64,000 nt of DNA from Dysidea avara (Eukaryota; Porifera; Demospongiae; Dictyoceratida; Dysideidae), in contig NC_089281.1 of the NCBI RefSeq assembly GCF_963678975.1, forward strand, positions 4,613,277 through 4,677,276, in the 5' to 3' direction. Positions 11,355 through 20,883 of the stretch are shown here, in pieces. Numbering within the stretch: position 1 is the stretch's first letter; every line of letters begins with the position of its first letter. Both the position numbers and the translations under genes were made by a program. Below the pieces are notes generated by a model, which was not told the DNA's origin, did not search any database, and worked only from the letters and a program-made list of their open reading frames with translations.

Positions 11355-11892
11355 TTGTGTGAAGTCCTCAGACAACATGCGACCACAGGAGCAGATCCAG
11401 GAGCTGGCAATGGGAGGGGCATAAACAAGTTCATATCCACAGCATTATAAGAGGAATCCACACTGATCAGCTAGTATATAGCTAGCTACATGCACCCCTG
11501 CAATTGTTATAGTTGATGTATACACATAGCAGCATATAATCACCACTCACAATGGCGGATCCAGGATGGGGCATTTGGGGCAAATGCCACCCCCCCCCCC
11601 CCCCCCCTTACTTCTCTGCCTTTTCCTTTTAGGAAAAATTAGCTATAGCTATTAGCTACATACTTTAATATGCCAGTTAGGCCAATATCAGTATATTACT
11701 CAAGAAATAAATACCTTTCTACCTTAAAAGGCAGATATATCAGCCACCTCTACTGTCACCCAGCACCTTCATGCGTACTAAGCGCCTCTAGAAATAATTA
11801 ATGTATGGCAGGTGTTTAAGCTTTTGTAGCAACTTTTAAGACTTTACAACCTTCTGCAAATGACATAATTCAACAGTGAAACACTACTGAGT
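11355..11892. other. Non-coding, includes poly-C tract
   Basis: No gene seen. A GGCGGATCCAGGATGGGG block at about 11555 followed by a C-run (11590-11607) looks like the stub of another hAT-type miniature element. Confidence 0.4.
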
Positions 11893-12184
11893 CAGGGGCG
11901 GATCCAGACTTTTGGAAAGGGGGGTCAAAATGGAATGGCACTACGTTGTCTGGTTTGGTAAGGTGAGACCAAAAAAAAAAAAGTTACAGCCTGCTGACAA
12001 TAGCTGCCCACCCCACTAACTATGCATTTATCACTGATAAAGTACATAAAAATCCTTACATAGCTTGCTACACACTGCCCTAATACTGTGACTGCTGTAT
12101 TAGAGTGACTGTTCTATTAGAGTATCTCGATCTTGGTATGCTAAAATTTCTGGGGGGGTCAAGAGCCCCCCGAATCTGCCACTG
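11893..12184. mobile_element. hAT-like miniature element carrying the dyad motif
   Basis: Starts CAGGGGCGGATCCAGAC and ends CGAATCTGCCACTG, with G and C runs beside the arms. Its body (TTTGGTAAGGTGAGACCAAA, ACATCCTTACATAGCT-like block, TACACACTG) matches the 23374-23750 element closely, so the two are one family. The target duplication is no longer clear here. Non-coding. Confidence 0.65.
12089..12132 (+). repeat. Dyad motif, canonical copy
   Basis: TGACTGCTGTATTAGAGTGA followed directly by CTGTTCTATTAGAG and TATCTCGATC, the clearest two-copy form of the motif in the window. Confidence 0.75.
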
Positions 12185-12326
12185 CAAAGGAGGACACTGG
12201 TAAGTCCATGAAGAATGCATTGTATGTACTGCAGTATGCCAAAAAGGCACCTCTCGGACCAAAGCGACGTCGAACAGTGAAAAAATCGCCTTAGCCATTG
12301 TCGAGTTTTGCTTGTCTGAAGACATC

Positions 12327-12403
12327 AATCAGTCAGTCAGTCAGTCAGTCAGTCAGTCAGTCAGTCAGTCAGTCAGTCAGTCAGTCAGTCAGTCAGTCAG
12401 TCA
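12327..12403. repeat. (CAGT)n microsatellite
   Basis: About 19 uninterrupted CAGT tetranucleotides. The open frame across it (Ser-Val-Ser-Gln repeats) is a by-product of the repeat. Confidence 0.95.
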
Positions 12404-12905
12404 GAAAAGTATTGTAAGATATAAATTACAAAAACACAAAATTAACTACAACTATGATGCAAACTACTCTACAGCTAAACTACAAGCAGAGGCTTGGGGA
12501 AAGGAAAAGCAGTCAGTCAGTAATTACATAGCAACTTGTTGAAAGTATTTCGGGTCAATCTGAAGGCTTTTTTGGGCTTAGTTTTCCCTAACCTCATCAT
12601 TGTCTGGGAAAAGTGAAGCTGGTTTTTGGATGACTTTCTTCATGGGCCACGCCCACTCTTTTGTGGTCCCTACTGTACAGTACTATCATACCATAGCTAT
12701 AGCTGGTTTTTGTTGTGGGGAAAATATTTCGCGTCGGGTACGAATTCGCGAAAAATTGATTCGGTACAATAAAAACATCGCCACTGTTTACCCCGTTACC
12801 ACACAAGCTATATCACTACCTTGCTCTATAAAACATACTACACAATTTTGATATTTTTCTTGGCAGGTGTCCATCAGTTTCGCCTGAATCCTTCGTAACT
12901 GCCAC
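12404..12905. other. No gene recognised
   Basis: Overlapping short frames on both strands, none gene-like. A TTCGCG-rich patch occurs at 12725-12760. Confidence 0.4.
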
Positions 12906-13445
12906 CGCATACAACATATCGTCATAATGTGGCCATTGAACCAGTGCTGCAACCCCTGTCTGGTGAGTCCTTTCACTATGCCACAGCTAATGTGGAGGAT
13001 GAGGCACGTTTAGATGTAAGTGCACATGGTTTTTGGGGAAGTCGTCATCAGAAGACTTTCTTTGATGTTAGAATTTTCAATCCAACTGCTCCCAGTTATC
13101 GAAACACAGTGGTTTCTTCCTTGTACAGAAGGTTTGAAAGAGATAAACAAAGGATGTATATATGAACAGAGAATAAGAGATGTTGAAATGGGCTCATTCA
13201 CTCCATTGGTTTTCTCCACGTTTGGAGGGATGGGTAGTGCGGCTACAGTTGCTTATAAACGTCTAGCTTCTATGCTATCTACTCAACGGGGCCAATCTTA
13301 CAGCAGTGTTGTGTCATGGATTAGATGTTCCACCAGCTTCTCTTTGCTCAGGTCAGCAGTGACCTGCTTGCGTGGAGCAAGGTCACACCGTGGCAGCCCT
13401 GTGACCATTGGAGCACTTGACCTTGCTATTTCGGAAGGCCAAGTG
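12906..13445 (+). pseudogene. Second fragment of the same RT retroelement family (C-terminus)
   Basis: Frames at 12929-13165 and 13165-13445 together reproduce the C-terminal domain seen at 9874-10674: VLQPLSGESF, ARLDVSAHGFWGSRH, TFFDVRIFNP, then after a frameshift near 13160 YEQRIRDVEMGSFTPLVFS, GGMGSAATVAYKRLASML and the ending LRGARSHRG…LDLAISEGQV. Sequence N-terminal to this is missing. The frameshift and truncation make it a relic. Confidence 0.75.
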
Positions 13446-13791
13446 TTGCCATCTCAGATTTTTTTTGAGTTTACAGTCTTTTTGTCCAGCACTTTTACCA
13501 TCTGGTGCTGGGGGTGGTGGCAAGGGGTGCAGGCACCCTGGGGAAAAAAATTTTTTTTTAAAAAGCATATCGATCTACAACGTTGTGAAATTCCCTATCC
13601 GGCAGTTTTCCAAAACTGCAGTCCATACATGAATATAGCTACCCCGTGAATATATGAAACATGGTATCCACGAGCTTTTTCGGAACACCAAGGTCATTTT
13701 CCAACGAGTTCCCAATGTCCTCATCGGAGTCATCGCGCGTCTCTCACTCTCGATCCTCTGCATGAAGCAGTGAGGGGCCTAACCCCAACTA
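13446..13791. other. No gene recognised
   Basis: Low-complexity T and A runs (13455-13560) and unassigned sequence between the retroelement fragment and the G1 duplication. Confidence 0.4.
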
Positions 13792-13800
13792 CGAAGTCTA

Positions 13801-13920
13801 TGATTGTGATTTATTGGGAGTATAGCGGCGCCCACCAATCAGCAATAACACTTAGCGTCAGTGTAGCTACGTTGGGCGCCACCGAACCATTTTGTGTGCA
13901 CGTGGCGTGGGCGAAGAAAA
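13801..13920 (+). promoter_or_regulatory. Conserved 5' module of receptor copy 1
   Basis: The block GATTTATTGGGAGTATAGCG, CGCCCACCAATCAGCAATAA (with a CCAAT box), TTGGGCGCCACC and TTTTGTGTGCACGTGGCGTG is conserved upstream of both receptor genes, and a diverged form recurs at 59583-59685. GC-rich half palindromes (GGCGCCCACC / GGGCGCCACC) and the CCAAT box suggest a core promoter. That role is inferred. Confidence 0.45.
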
Positions 13921-13950
13921 CTATAGACCTACACCGTAACCGACTACAGC

Positions 13951-14081
13951 AGAGACCTTGCGCGACAACAAAACAACTGAAAACCACGTGCACAAGATTT
14001 CGTCCAATCAAATCATTTCATTTTGAAGTTCAAACAATAATTACCGCATCACGTGATGTTTTGTTGTCGCGCAAGGTCTCT
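13951..14081. mobile_element. MITE with perfect 24-bp inverted ends in the receptor 5' region
   Basis: Starts AGAGACCTTGCGCGACAACA (13951) and its exact 24-bp reverse complement ends at 14081. The corresponding interval of G2 (29968-29985) has no such sequence, so it inserted in G1 or was precisely lost from G2. The 83-bp centre is non-coding. Perfect ends imply a young insertion. It lies only about 70 bp upstream of the presumed start codon. Confidence 0.8.
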
Positions 14082-14434
14082 TAGAACCGCAGTACCGGAT
14101 GTACGTTGTGTTAAGTAACTTTTCTAGCTACGGCTCGCATAATGCTGAAATGCCGTCATTAATTCAGAAAACATTAGAGCTTCTTTTGATGCTAGCCTTG
14201 CTGCTGAACCGTGGATCACATGGAACAACTCTAAACAAGACGTTACGAATACTTGGATTGTTTCCATGCCAAGGATCAACGCTTTGGCACGGAGAGTATG
14301 TTATACCCGCTGTAAGATTGGCAATAGACGAGATAAACAGAAACGACAGTATTTTACCTGGATACATATTAGAGTTAATAGAGGCTAACTCAGGTTGTGC
14401 ACGCGACAGTGGAGTCCGTGAGTTTGTGAGAAAT

Positions 14435-16735
14435 TATGATTATGATTATGATTAGATACTGGAAAGACAGCACTCAGTGCTGGTTACATCCAGGAGGGGG
14501 GGGGGACCCTCAAAACAAAAAGGGGGGTTAATTACAACAAATCTAGTCCAAAAATACAATTATTAAACTGTTCTAGTGACTCTGTATCGATGATGTGATT
14601 AGGGAGGTTATTCCATTGCTTGATAGTTCCTGGAAAGTAACTCTGTTGGTAAGCAAGTGTTCTAGTTGGAGGAATTATATATCTGTATTGGTGATGCAAT
14701 CTAGTTGGATATGAAGTAGGCTTGAAATACTCAGGGAGCTGGATAGATGGCAAAGCGTGATGTAATACTCTATATAGTAAGTTCAAACGATCAATACATC
14801 TTCTGCTCTGTAGGCTCTTCCAATGCAGTTGATCCAACAGGTAAGTGACACTACTCATTGGATTGTAATCCGATGCTACCCATCTTGCAGCACGACGTTG
14901 TACCTTCTCTAAAGTATTAATTAAGTATAGCTGGTGAGGGTCCCAGACACAACTAGCATATTCCAGCAGAGGACGTATTGATGTTAAATAGGCTGTTATC
15001 TTAACTTCTTTGGAGCATTTACTTATATTACGTTTAAGAAAGTTGAGACTTTTAGTTGCTTTGCCGCAAAGATGATCGATGTGGTGGGACCAAGACATTG
15101 ATTGGTGGAATATGACCCCTAGATATGGATGCTGACTCTTCAGTTCCAGAGCTTTATTGTCAATGCTGTAGGTGGTGAGCATGGGAGTTTTGCTTCTTGA
15201 ACAACGTAGAAAAACACACTTTTCAACATTTAGTTTCATTTGCCAAGTTTTAGCCCAGTGGAAGACTTTATTTAGATCTTGTTGTAGGATACTATTGTCT
15301 TCTTCTGAATCAATAATTCTGTAAATAATACAGTCATCGGCAAAGAGACGAATCGAGGAGTTGATATTTGTAGATATGTCATTGATGTAAAGTAGGAACA
15401 TTAATGGCCCAAGTACAGTGCCTTGTGGGACACCTGACTTTACTGGAACAAACCTGGAAGTTACATTATTTAGCACCACTCTTTGTTTGCGTTGTGTTAG
15501 CCAAGCCTTAATCCATTGATGAAGGTCTCCTTGTATTCCATAGTGTGATAGTTTCTGTAATAATCGTTTATGAGGAACTGAGTCAAAAGCTTTTGAGAAA
15601 TCTAATAAAATTAGATCTATTTGTTTCTGTTGGTCCATTACCTTTAAGATTTCCTCTGTTAGCATTACTAGTTGGGATTGACATGAGTACTTAGGCCTAA
15701 AACCGTGTTGGCAATTATTGAGGATATTATTTTGGTCTACATGATTCATAATTGAGTGAAAAACAATATGTTCCATTACCTTGCAACAGGTAGAGGTAAG
15801 AGAAATTGGTCGATAATTATTAGCTGAGTTTCGGTTGCCTTTCTTATGTACAGGGACAACATTTGCTGTTAGCCAGTCAGTTGGAAGATTGTTGGTGGTA
15901 AAAGATTGAGTAAAAATTACCTGGAGTATAGGTGCAATTTCAGCTCTGCATAATTTCAGTATTTGCGTAGGAATCCCATCAGGACCTGGAGCCTTGCTAG
16001 TATCCAATTGTTGAAGTAAGTTTTCAATTCCTTCGGTTGAAAATATAATGTGGTCACAAATGGGATACGTAGGAATGTCCAGATTTGGAGTTTCGTTATC
16101 TTCGTCAGTAAAAAAAGTGTAGAACTGATCATTAAATGCATTAGCAATGTCAACAGAAGAAGTAAGCAGGGAGTCATTACTTTCTAAGGTGGTAACGTTT
16201 GGATGGTCTTTCTTTAAGTTCTTGATTAATGACCAAAATCGTTTTCTGTTGTTGCAGTGGGAGTCGTCAAATAGGTATTTACAGTAATTGTTATGAGCTT
16301 TATCAACTAAACTGTTAACTTCGTTCCTTAGCTTCCTGTACGCTTTCCAGTCGTTTTCATTTTGTGTAGCCTTAGCTTTGTTGTACAATCTACGCCTTTT
16401 AGATATCTTACGTTTAATTTCTCGATTTAGCCATGGAGCTTCTTTGCGATTCTTGACCATTCTTGATGGAACGTGCCTGTTCGTCATTTCAAAAATCATA
16501 TCTTTGAAATTATTCCAGTTATTTTCAACAGGTCTTTTGTAGGGATCACTCTGGAAGAACAGGTCTTTAAAAGCTCTAACATCTTCTAGCATTGATTCTG
16601 TGTTTGCTTTGTGAAAAAGGTAAGTTCTGTGCGGATTGTTATTAGGTGCATCGCAAGTTGTATACAATGTAAAAGTAACTGCTTCATGGTCTGACATTCC
16701 AGGTACAACCTTGATGTTGTCAATAAGATTAGGTA
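14435..16735 (-). mobile_element. 5'-truncated CR1/L2-like LINE inside receptor copy 1
   Basis: Inserted antisense to the receptor. The 3' end, read on the minus strand, has a short 3' UTR with a CAGCACTGAGTGCTG hairpin and a (TCATAA)n tail at 14435-14455; short tandem tails of this sort are typical of CR1/L2-type LINEs. AGAAAT at 14429-14434 is repeated at 16736-16741 as a short target duplication. The 5' junction falls in the endonuclease domain, the usual 5' truncation of target-primed reverse transcription. The intact reverse-transcriptase frame and the clean host frame on both sides indicate recent arrival. Confidence 0.9.
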
Positions 16736-16769
16736 AGAAATGCTCTACACAGCAAACTCCCTCAACCAA
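14532..16769 (-). CDS. LINE reverse transcriptase (endonuclease domain truncated)
   Basis: The 745-codon frame copies LINE RNA into the genome. Its first 11 or so residues come from host receptor sequence read antisense, so the ATG at 16769 is a junction artefact; LINE-derived residues begin near FLPNLIDNIK. Residues about 24-33 (PGMSDHEAVTF) are the end of an apurinic-type endonuclease. Reverse transcriptase follows with APGPDGIPTQ (about 260), YRPISLTS (about 319), GFRPKYSC (about 356), LLDFSKAFDSVPH (about 388), SGVPQGTVLGPLMF (about 445) and the catalytic FADD (about 475). The C-terminal part has WDPHQ…LEKVQRRAARW and WNNLPNHI, as in CR1/Jockey-type elements. All catalytic aspartates are present, but without most of the endonuclease it cannot retrotranspose by itself. 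Confidence 0.9.
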   Translation of the reverse strand: MVEGVCCVEHFLPNLIDNIKVVPGMSDHEAVTFTLYTTCDAPNNNPHRTYLFHKANTESMLEDVRAFKDLFFQSDPYKRPVENNWNNFKDMIFEMTNRHVPSRMVKNRKEAPWLNREIKRKISKRRRLYNKAKATQNENDWKAYRKLRNEVNSLVDKAHNNYCKYLFDDSHCNNRKRFWSLIKNLKKDHPNVTTLESNDSLLTSSVDIANAFNDQFYTFFTDEDNETPNLDIPTYPICDHIIFSTEGIENLLQQLDTSKAPGPDGIPTQILKLCRAEIAPILQVIFTQSFTTNNLPTDWLTANVVPVHKKGNRNSANNYRPISLTSTCCKVMEHIVFHSIMNHVDQNNILNNCQHGFRPKYSCQSQLVMLTEEILKVMDQQKQIDLILLDFSKAFDSVPHKRLLQKLSHYGIQGDLHQWIKAWLTQRKQRVVLNNVTSRFVPVKSGVPQGTVLGPLMFLLYINDISTNINSSIRLFADDCIIYRIIDSEEDNSILQQDLNKVFHWAKTWQMKLNVEKCVFLRCSRSKTPMLTTYSIDNKALELKSQHPYLGVIFHQSMSWSHHIDHLCGKATKSLNFLKRNISKCSKEVKITAYLTSIRPLLEYASCVWDPHQLYLINTLEKVQRRAARWVASDYNPMSSVTYLLDQLHWKSLQSRRCIDRLNLLYRVLHHALPSIQLPEYFKPTSYPTRLHHQYRYIIPPTRTLAYQQSYFPGTIKQWNNLPNHIIDTESLEQFNNCIFGLDLL

Positions 16770-19700
16770 TAGCCATTCTAGGAGCTGGTTGTTCTAGCTC
16801 TACCATCCCCATTGCCTCCATTGCTGGAAGAGATGATATTCGCCTCCCGCAACTGTCCTACGGAGCAACTGCGCCCTCTCTGTCCTTTACTAGCTCATAC
16901 CCCTATTTTTATCGGACAGCTCCTACAGACGAGTCTACTTCTAAAGCAATAGTCAGTTTAATGAACAAGTTTAAGTGGAAACGTTATGGCATACACAATG
17001 CTGCAATTGGCACCGAGAATGCAATTGTGACTCTACATCTCAGCATGCAACGTCACATTGAGGGCTCCAAAGAAGTGTACTTTGGTGGCACCAGCCAAGA
17101 TGCAGGTAGTTTTGAGGATCAAAGTTATTTTATAGAAGATATTCATTATACCGGCATGCGGATTGGTGTGATGTATGGGATCAGAGGGTTCGTTGGTGAA
17201 ATGATGTGTTACTTATATCATCACAAACTGACTTATCCATACGTTATCTGGATACTGAGTAACCACCAAGGAAATTGGTACAATACTGAAACAGATAACT
17301 GTACTGTAGAAGAAATACGACAAGCTACACATGGAATAATTCATGTTAATTATCCAATAAGGACTAGCAGTGATGATGATGTGATCGATGTTACTGGTAA
17401 AACATTTAGGGAGTACAATAATTCTTATGTTGAGGAATCCAAAAAATATGCTTGTGAGAAAGGAGACCATTATAACTCGTCACTACTGAATAGCTGGGGT
17501 GCTGTTGCTTATGATTCCATGTGGACGTTAGGTCTGGCACTACACAAAGCTGAAGAAAAATTATCCGAATTCGATTCTAGTTTAGCCAACTTCTCATTAG
17601 GAAATTCCAATATTTCTAAAACCATTGTACAAGAGTTATCTAAAATTAGTTTTGCAGGTGCTTCAGGAAAAGTCTCATTTGATGAAGGACATAATCGACC
17701 CTTCACTATAACAATAGAACAAGTACAAAATGGAACACTTAAAAGAATTGGACTCTATTGTCCTTCTGATGACTGTTCAGAATTAGGTAACCTATCTCTT
17801 GATGATAGTGAATTATTGTGGTCTGTAGACAGTCCACCATCAGACATGTTCATGACACAAGTGTTATTAGCTCAGAGGTGGGCTGGAATACTGATGCTAG
17901 TACTTTTAGTGATAGGATTTCTATGGAATAGCTTTTCCTTGTTAGTCAACTTACGTTATCAAAATTTTTCTTCAATCAAAGCATCAAGCCCTCAATTGAA
18001 CTACATGATCTTTGCTGGTAACAATTTATTACTGTTAAGTGGAGTCTTCCTTGTGGTGAAAGCAATTACAGAACATGACATGGTGATAGTTTCAACTCTA
18101 TGTCAGACAACACAATGGATGTGTAATCTTGGACTGCTACTAGTTTTCAACACAACGTTACTGAAGAGTTGGAGGATTTACCGGATATTTCAATCTTTCA
18201 GACGAAATCCAGGAAAATTCATTACAGACAATATTTTTATTGCCATATCCATCGGTTGGATATTTATCCACACAATTTATCATGTGGTGTTCACGCTTGT
18301 TAATAAGAGTGGTGCTGCAAGGGAAAAGGTGTCCCCTATAGAAGATCGGCTCCATGAAAAGGTGGTATATTGTGTACCACCCAACTTTATTGCATTGTTT
18401 TACATTCCTCATTTTGTGATATCTTTCATTTTGTGTTTATTGGCTTTCTTGATTCGTAAAGTCTACCGCAAGCACTTTAATGATGCCAAGCACAAGCGAT
18501 TTAATGATGCTAAAAATATTGCCATGTTTTTCTATACCATTGTACCGATTGCTACAATCTGTGTAACTATATCAAAGTTGCTATCTTTTATCGACCAAGT
18601 TTACAACATGGCAACAACATCCTTGATACTGGAGTGTACTGCTATTTGCTGTATTGTGTACATGTGCCAGTTGACATTGTTTGTACCAAAAATGTTACCA
18701 GTCCTCAGACACTTGTACTGTCACAGATAATATGATAGTATGTATTTATGTTGTATTTGCACCCATGTCAGCCCGTATTTTTTCTGTCAAAGGTATGAAC
18801 AATGATTTTTAATAGGCTAGCTGACTCTAACAAATGTACAGTATGGACTGTTAAAGTTTTCTTCAATTTAAAAGTGGTGTACTTATTTACTTACAGTACT
18901 GCTGTATGTGTGCATAGAATCAGCTGCCTGTTATCATACCCCTGTCATGCTGTGTGCCCCTGTCATGCTGTGTGTTTGTGCATGTTAGCATAGTGCTTTA
19001 ATTGTTATTTTTCTAGTCTATTTTTGAGTATTTATCCCCAAATACTATGGTCATTGCTCGAACCATGCGATCTATTATTAACTCTTACTCAAACTGCATA
19101 AGTTTTTTTCCATCACACTATCACTAATTTCTAGTTGTAGAACAAGCAGCTAGAGTTAGTTTTATATAGTAATTCATAATGTTAAGCACATAATTAACTG
19201 TGGAGCTACTTAGCACATAATTAACTGTGCATGGAGTTGTTTTCATAAAAAAGTCAGCATTCTTTTCATAGCTATCTATCTTCCATACAGTGCATAAACT
19301 AAATATAGTACATACTTAGCTACCACAAGTAATTTTTGGTCAGTATAACTTCAGCTACTCACTGCTATACAGTTTTTGTAATTTTTCAGATAACTACAAG
19401 TAATTTTAGAAAACATTACATGATGATGTTATGATCAGTCGACCTGCATGCCAAACATTGTTAACTCATTAGATCAGTCATTTTGAGAGCTTCAAATTCT
19501 GGGAGTATGAATAACATATAGTATACAGATATGATGGGGAGCAATTATTTTTATGGGTGATTGACTTTACTAAGAAAGGAAACTTCAATTTCCATTCACA
19601 AGAATTTGGTAACATCGATGGTTGCTCTTACTTGATAATATAAGAATCTGATATAAAGTTACTTTGAATACTTGACCATTATTGCCCATGCATCCTTGTC

Positions 19701-20107
19701 ATGTATATAGCTAGCATATCAATTAACTATGTACCGGTTGACAAGCCTGTTTATATATATAGAATTATTACTATGTCACTAGCCAGTGGTTCTGTGTAAT
19801 ATAACTTGAGTGGTGATTTACTTTGCATTCAGTATAGTGGCTGCTAGCTAGCGTATCTCACGGGACCACAATTTATTTATTTGATAATTACAAAGCCCTT
19901 AAAAGGTAAAATGCTAATTTACAAAATCGTAGGTTTCATCTGCTGTATAATTAATATTTGTATAAATCATTGTATAATAGCAAAATTTTCAACACTTCTA
20001 AATCTCCTAATTCCCAAATCACATACACTGTACATAATTTCAGTGCCACAATCTAAAGCACACGAAAATGACAACGATTATAATTATATTATTGCCACAG
20101 GTATACA

Positions 20108-20182
20108 TCCATCAATCATCAACCATGGTCCATCAATGTCAACCATGGTCCATCAATGTCAACCATGGTCCATCAATTATTG
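20108..20182. repeat. Three-unit 20-bp tandem repeat
   Basis: CATGGTCCATCAATGTCAAC is repeated three times, the last copy degenerate and ending in an ATCAATTATTGAT palindrome. G2 has a different, shorter arrangement at 34455-34500. Confidence 0.8.
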
Positions 20183-20840
20183 ATGGTTGTGACTTACATG
20201 CACCTGTTATTGACCAATTCCAAGAAACCATGAACGTCTTGCTATGACTTTATAATAGTAATACAACTATGCAAACTTTTAAACCACTAACACTATTATA
20301 CAGAAGCTAATAGCATTGTGGGGCATGAAGCCTGAGGAGTCTATGTTAAATTCAGTGTTTTGATGTAGGCAGATATATGGCTGTCAGCACCATGTATAGT
20401 ACGAAGAATATGTCAGCACATTGTTACTACTATACAGGTCAGGCTGGCATATTAGCTACAGATTGTGATTATCATTAAGCTATCAAACAACAAAATGATT
20501 AGGAGATCTGGCATAGCAGAGTTCAAGGCACAGCAGTGCATGTCATCATTCAGTCATTAATGAAATCTGCTGCATGACATTGCTGTAGACATTGTAATAT
20601 CTGGCTATATGACGCCTAGCTAGCTACACGCGACTTCTCTCAGCTTTACTTAGACAATAACTAATCAAACAATAGCATACATACAATAGATATATATATA
20701 GATCAGTTACAATAGAACAATATGAAACCTTTACAACAAACCATAATACATTAGGAAACTATACAGCTACAACCACATAATATAACATACAACTACAACC
20801 ACATATTACTACAGACATATAATTATGATATTGTTTTAAC

Positions 20841-20883
20841 ATAGATAGTATACTACAGACAGTCTGTGGTATACTATCTATGG
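20841..20883. repeat. Near-perfect palindrome
   Basis: ATAGATAGTATACTACAGAC meets its near-complement GTCTGTGGTATACTATCTAT around a short centre. Not present at the corresponding place in G2 (about 35170), so it is either a small insertion in G1 or a loss from G2. Confidence 0.6.

Larger units (their letters stand above)
14150..18730 (+). pseudogene. GABA-B-type class C receptor, copy 1, split by LINE
   Basis: Host coding sequence runs 14150-14434 and resumes in the same frame at 16742-18730. Joined length would be 757 codons, against 763 for the G2 paralogue. The first part has a signal-peptide-like start (LLLMLALLLNRG) and the first lobe of a venus-flytrap domain. The second part has the rest of that domain (GAGCSSSTIPIASIAG, LPQLSYGA, VAYDSMWTLGLALHKA) and seven membrane segments ending MCQLTLFVPKML. 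The start is at 14150 because the ATG equivalent to that of G2 (14142) meets a stop after an 18-bp insertion. Apart from the LINE no frameshift or stop was seen, so inactivation is recent. A spliced or N-terminally truncated product cannot be excluded. Confidence 0.85.

Noticed and set aside
12312-12542. Open frame with Ser-Val-Ser-Gln repeats
   Set aside because: Produced by the (CAGT)n microsatellite; no gene context.
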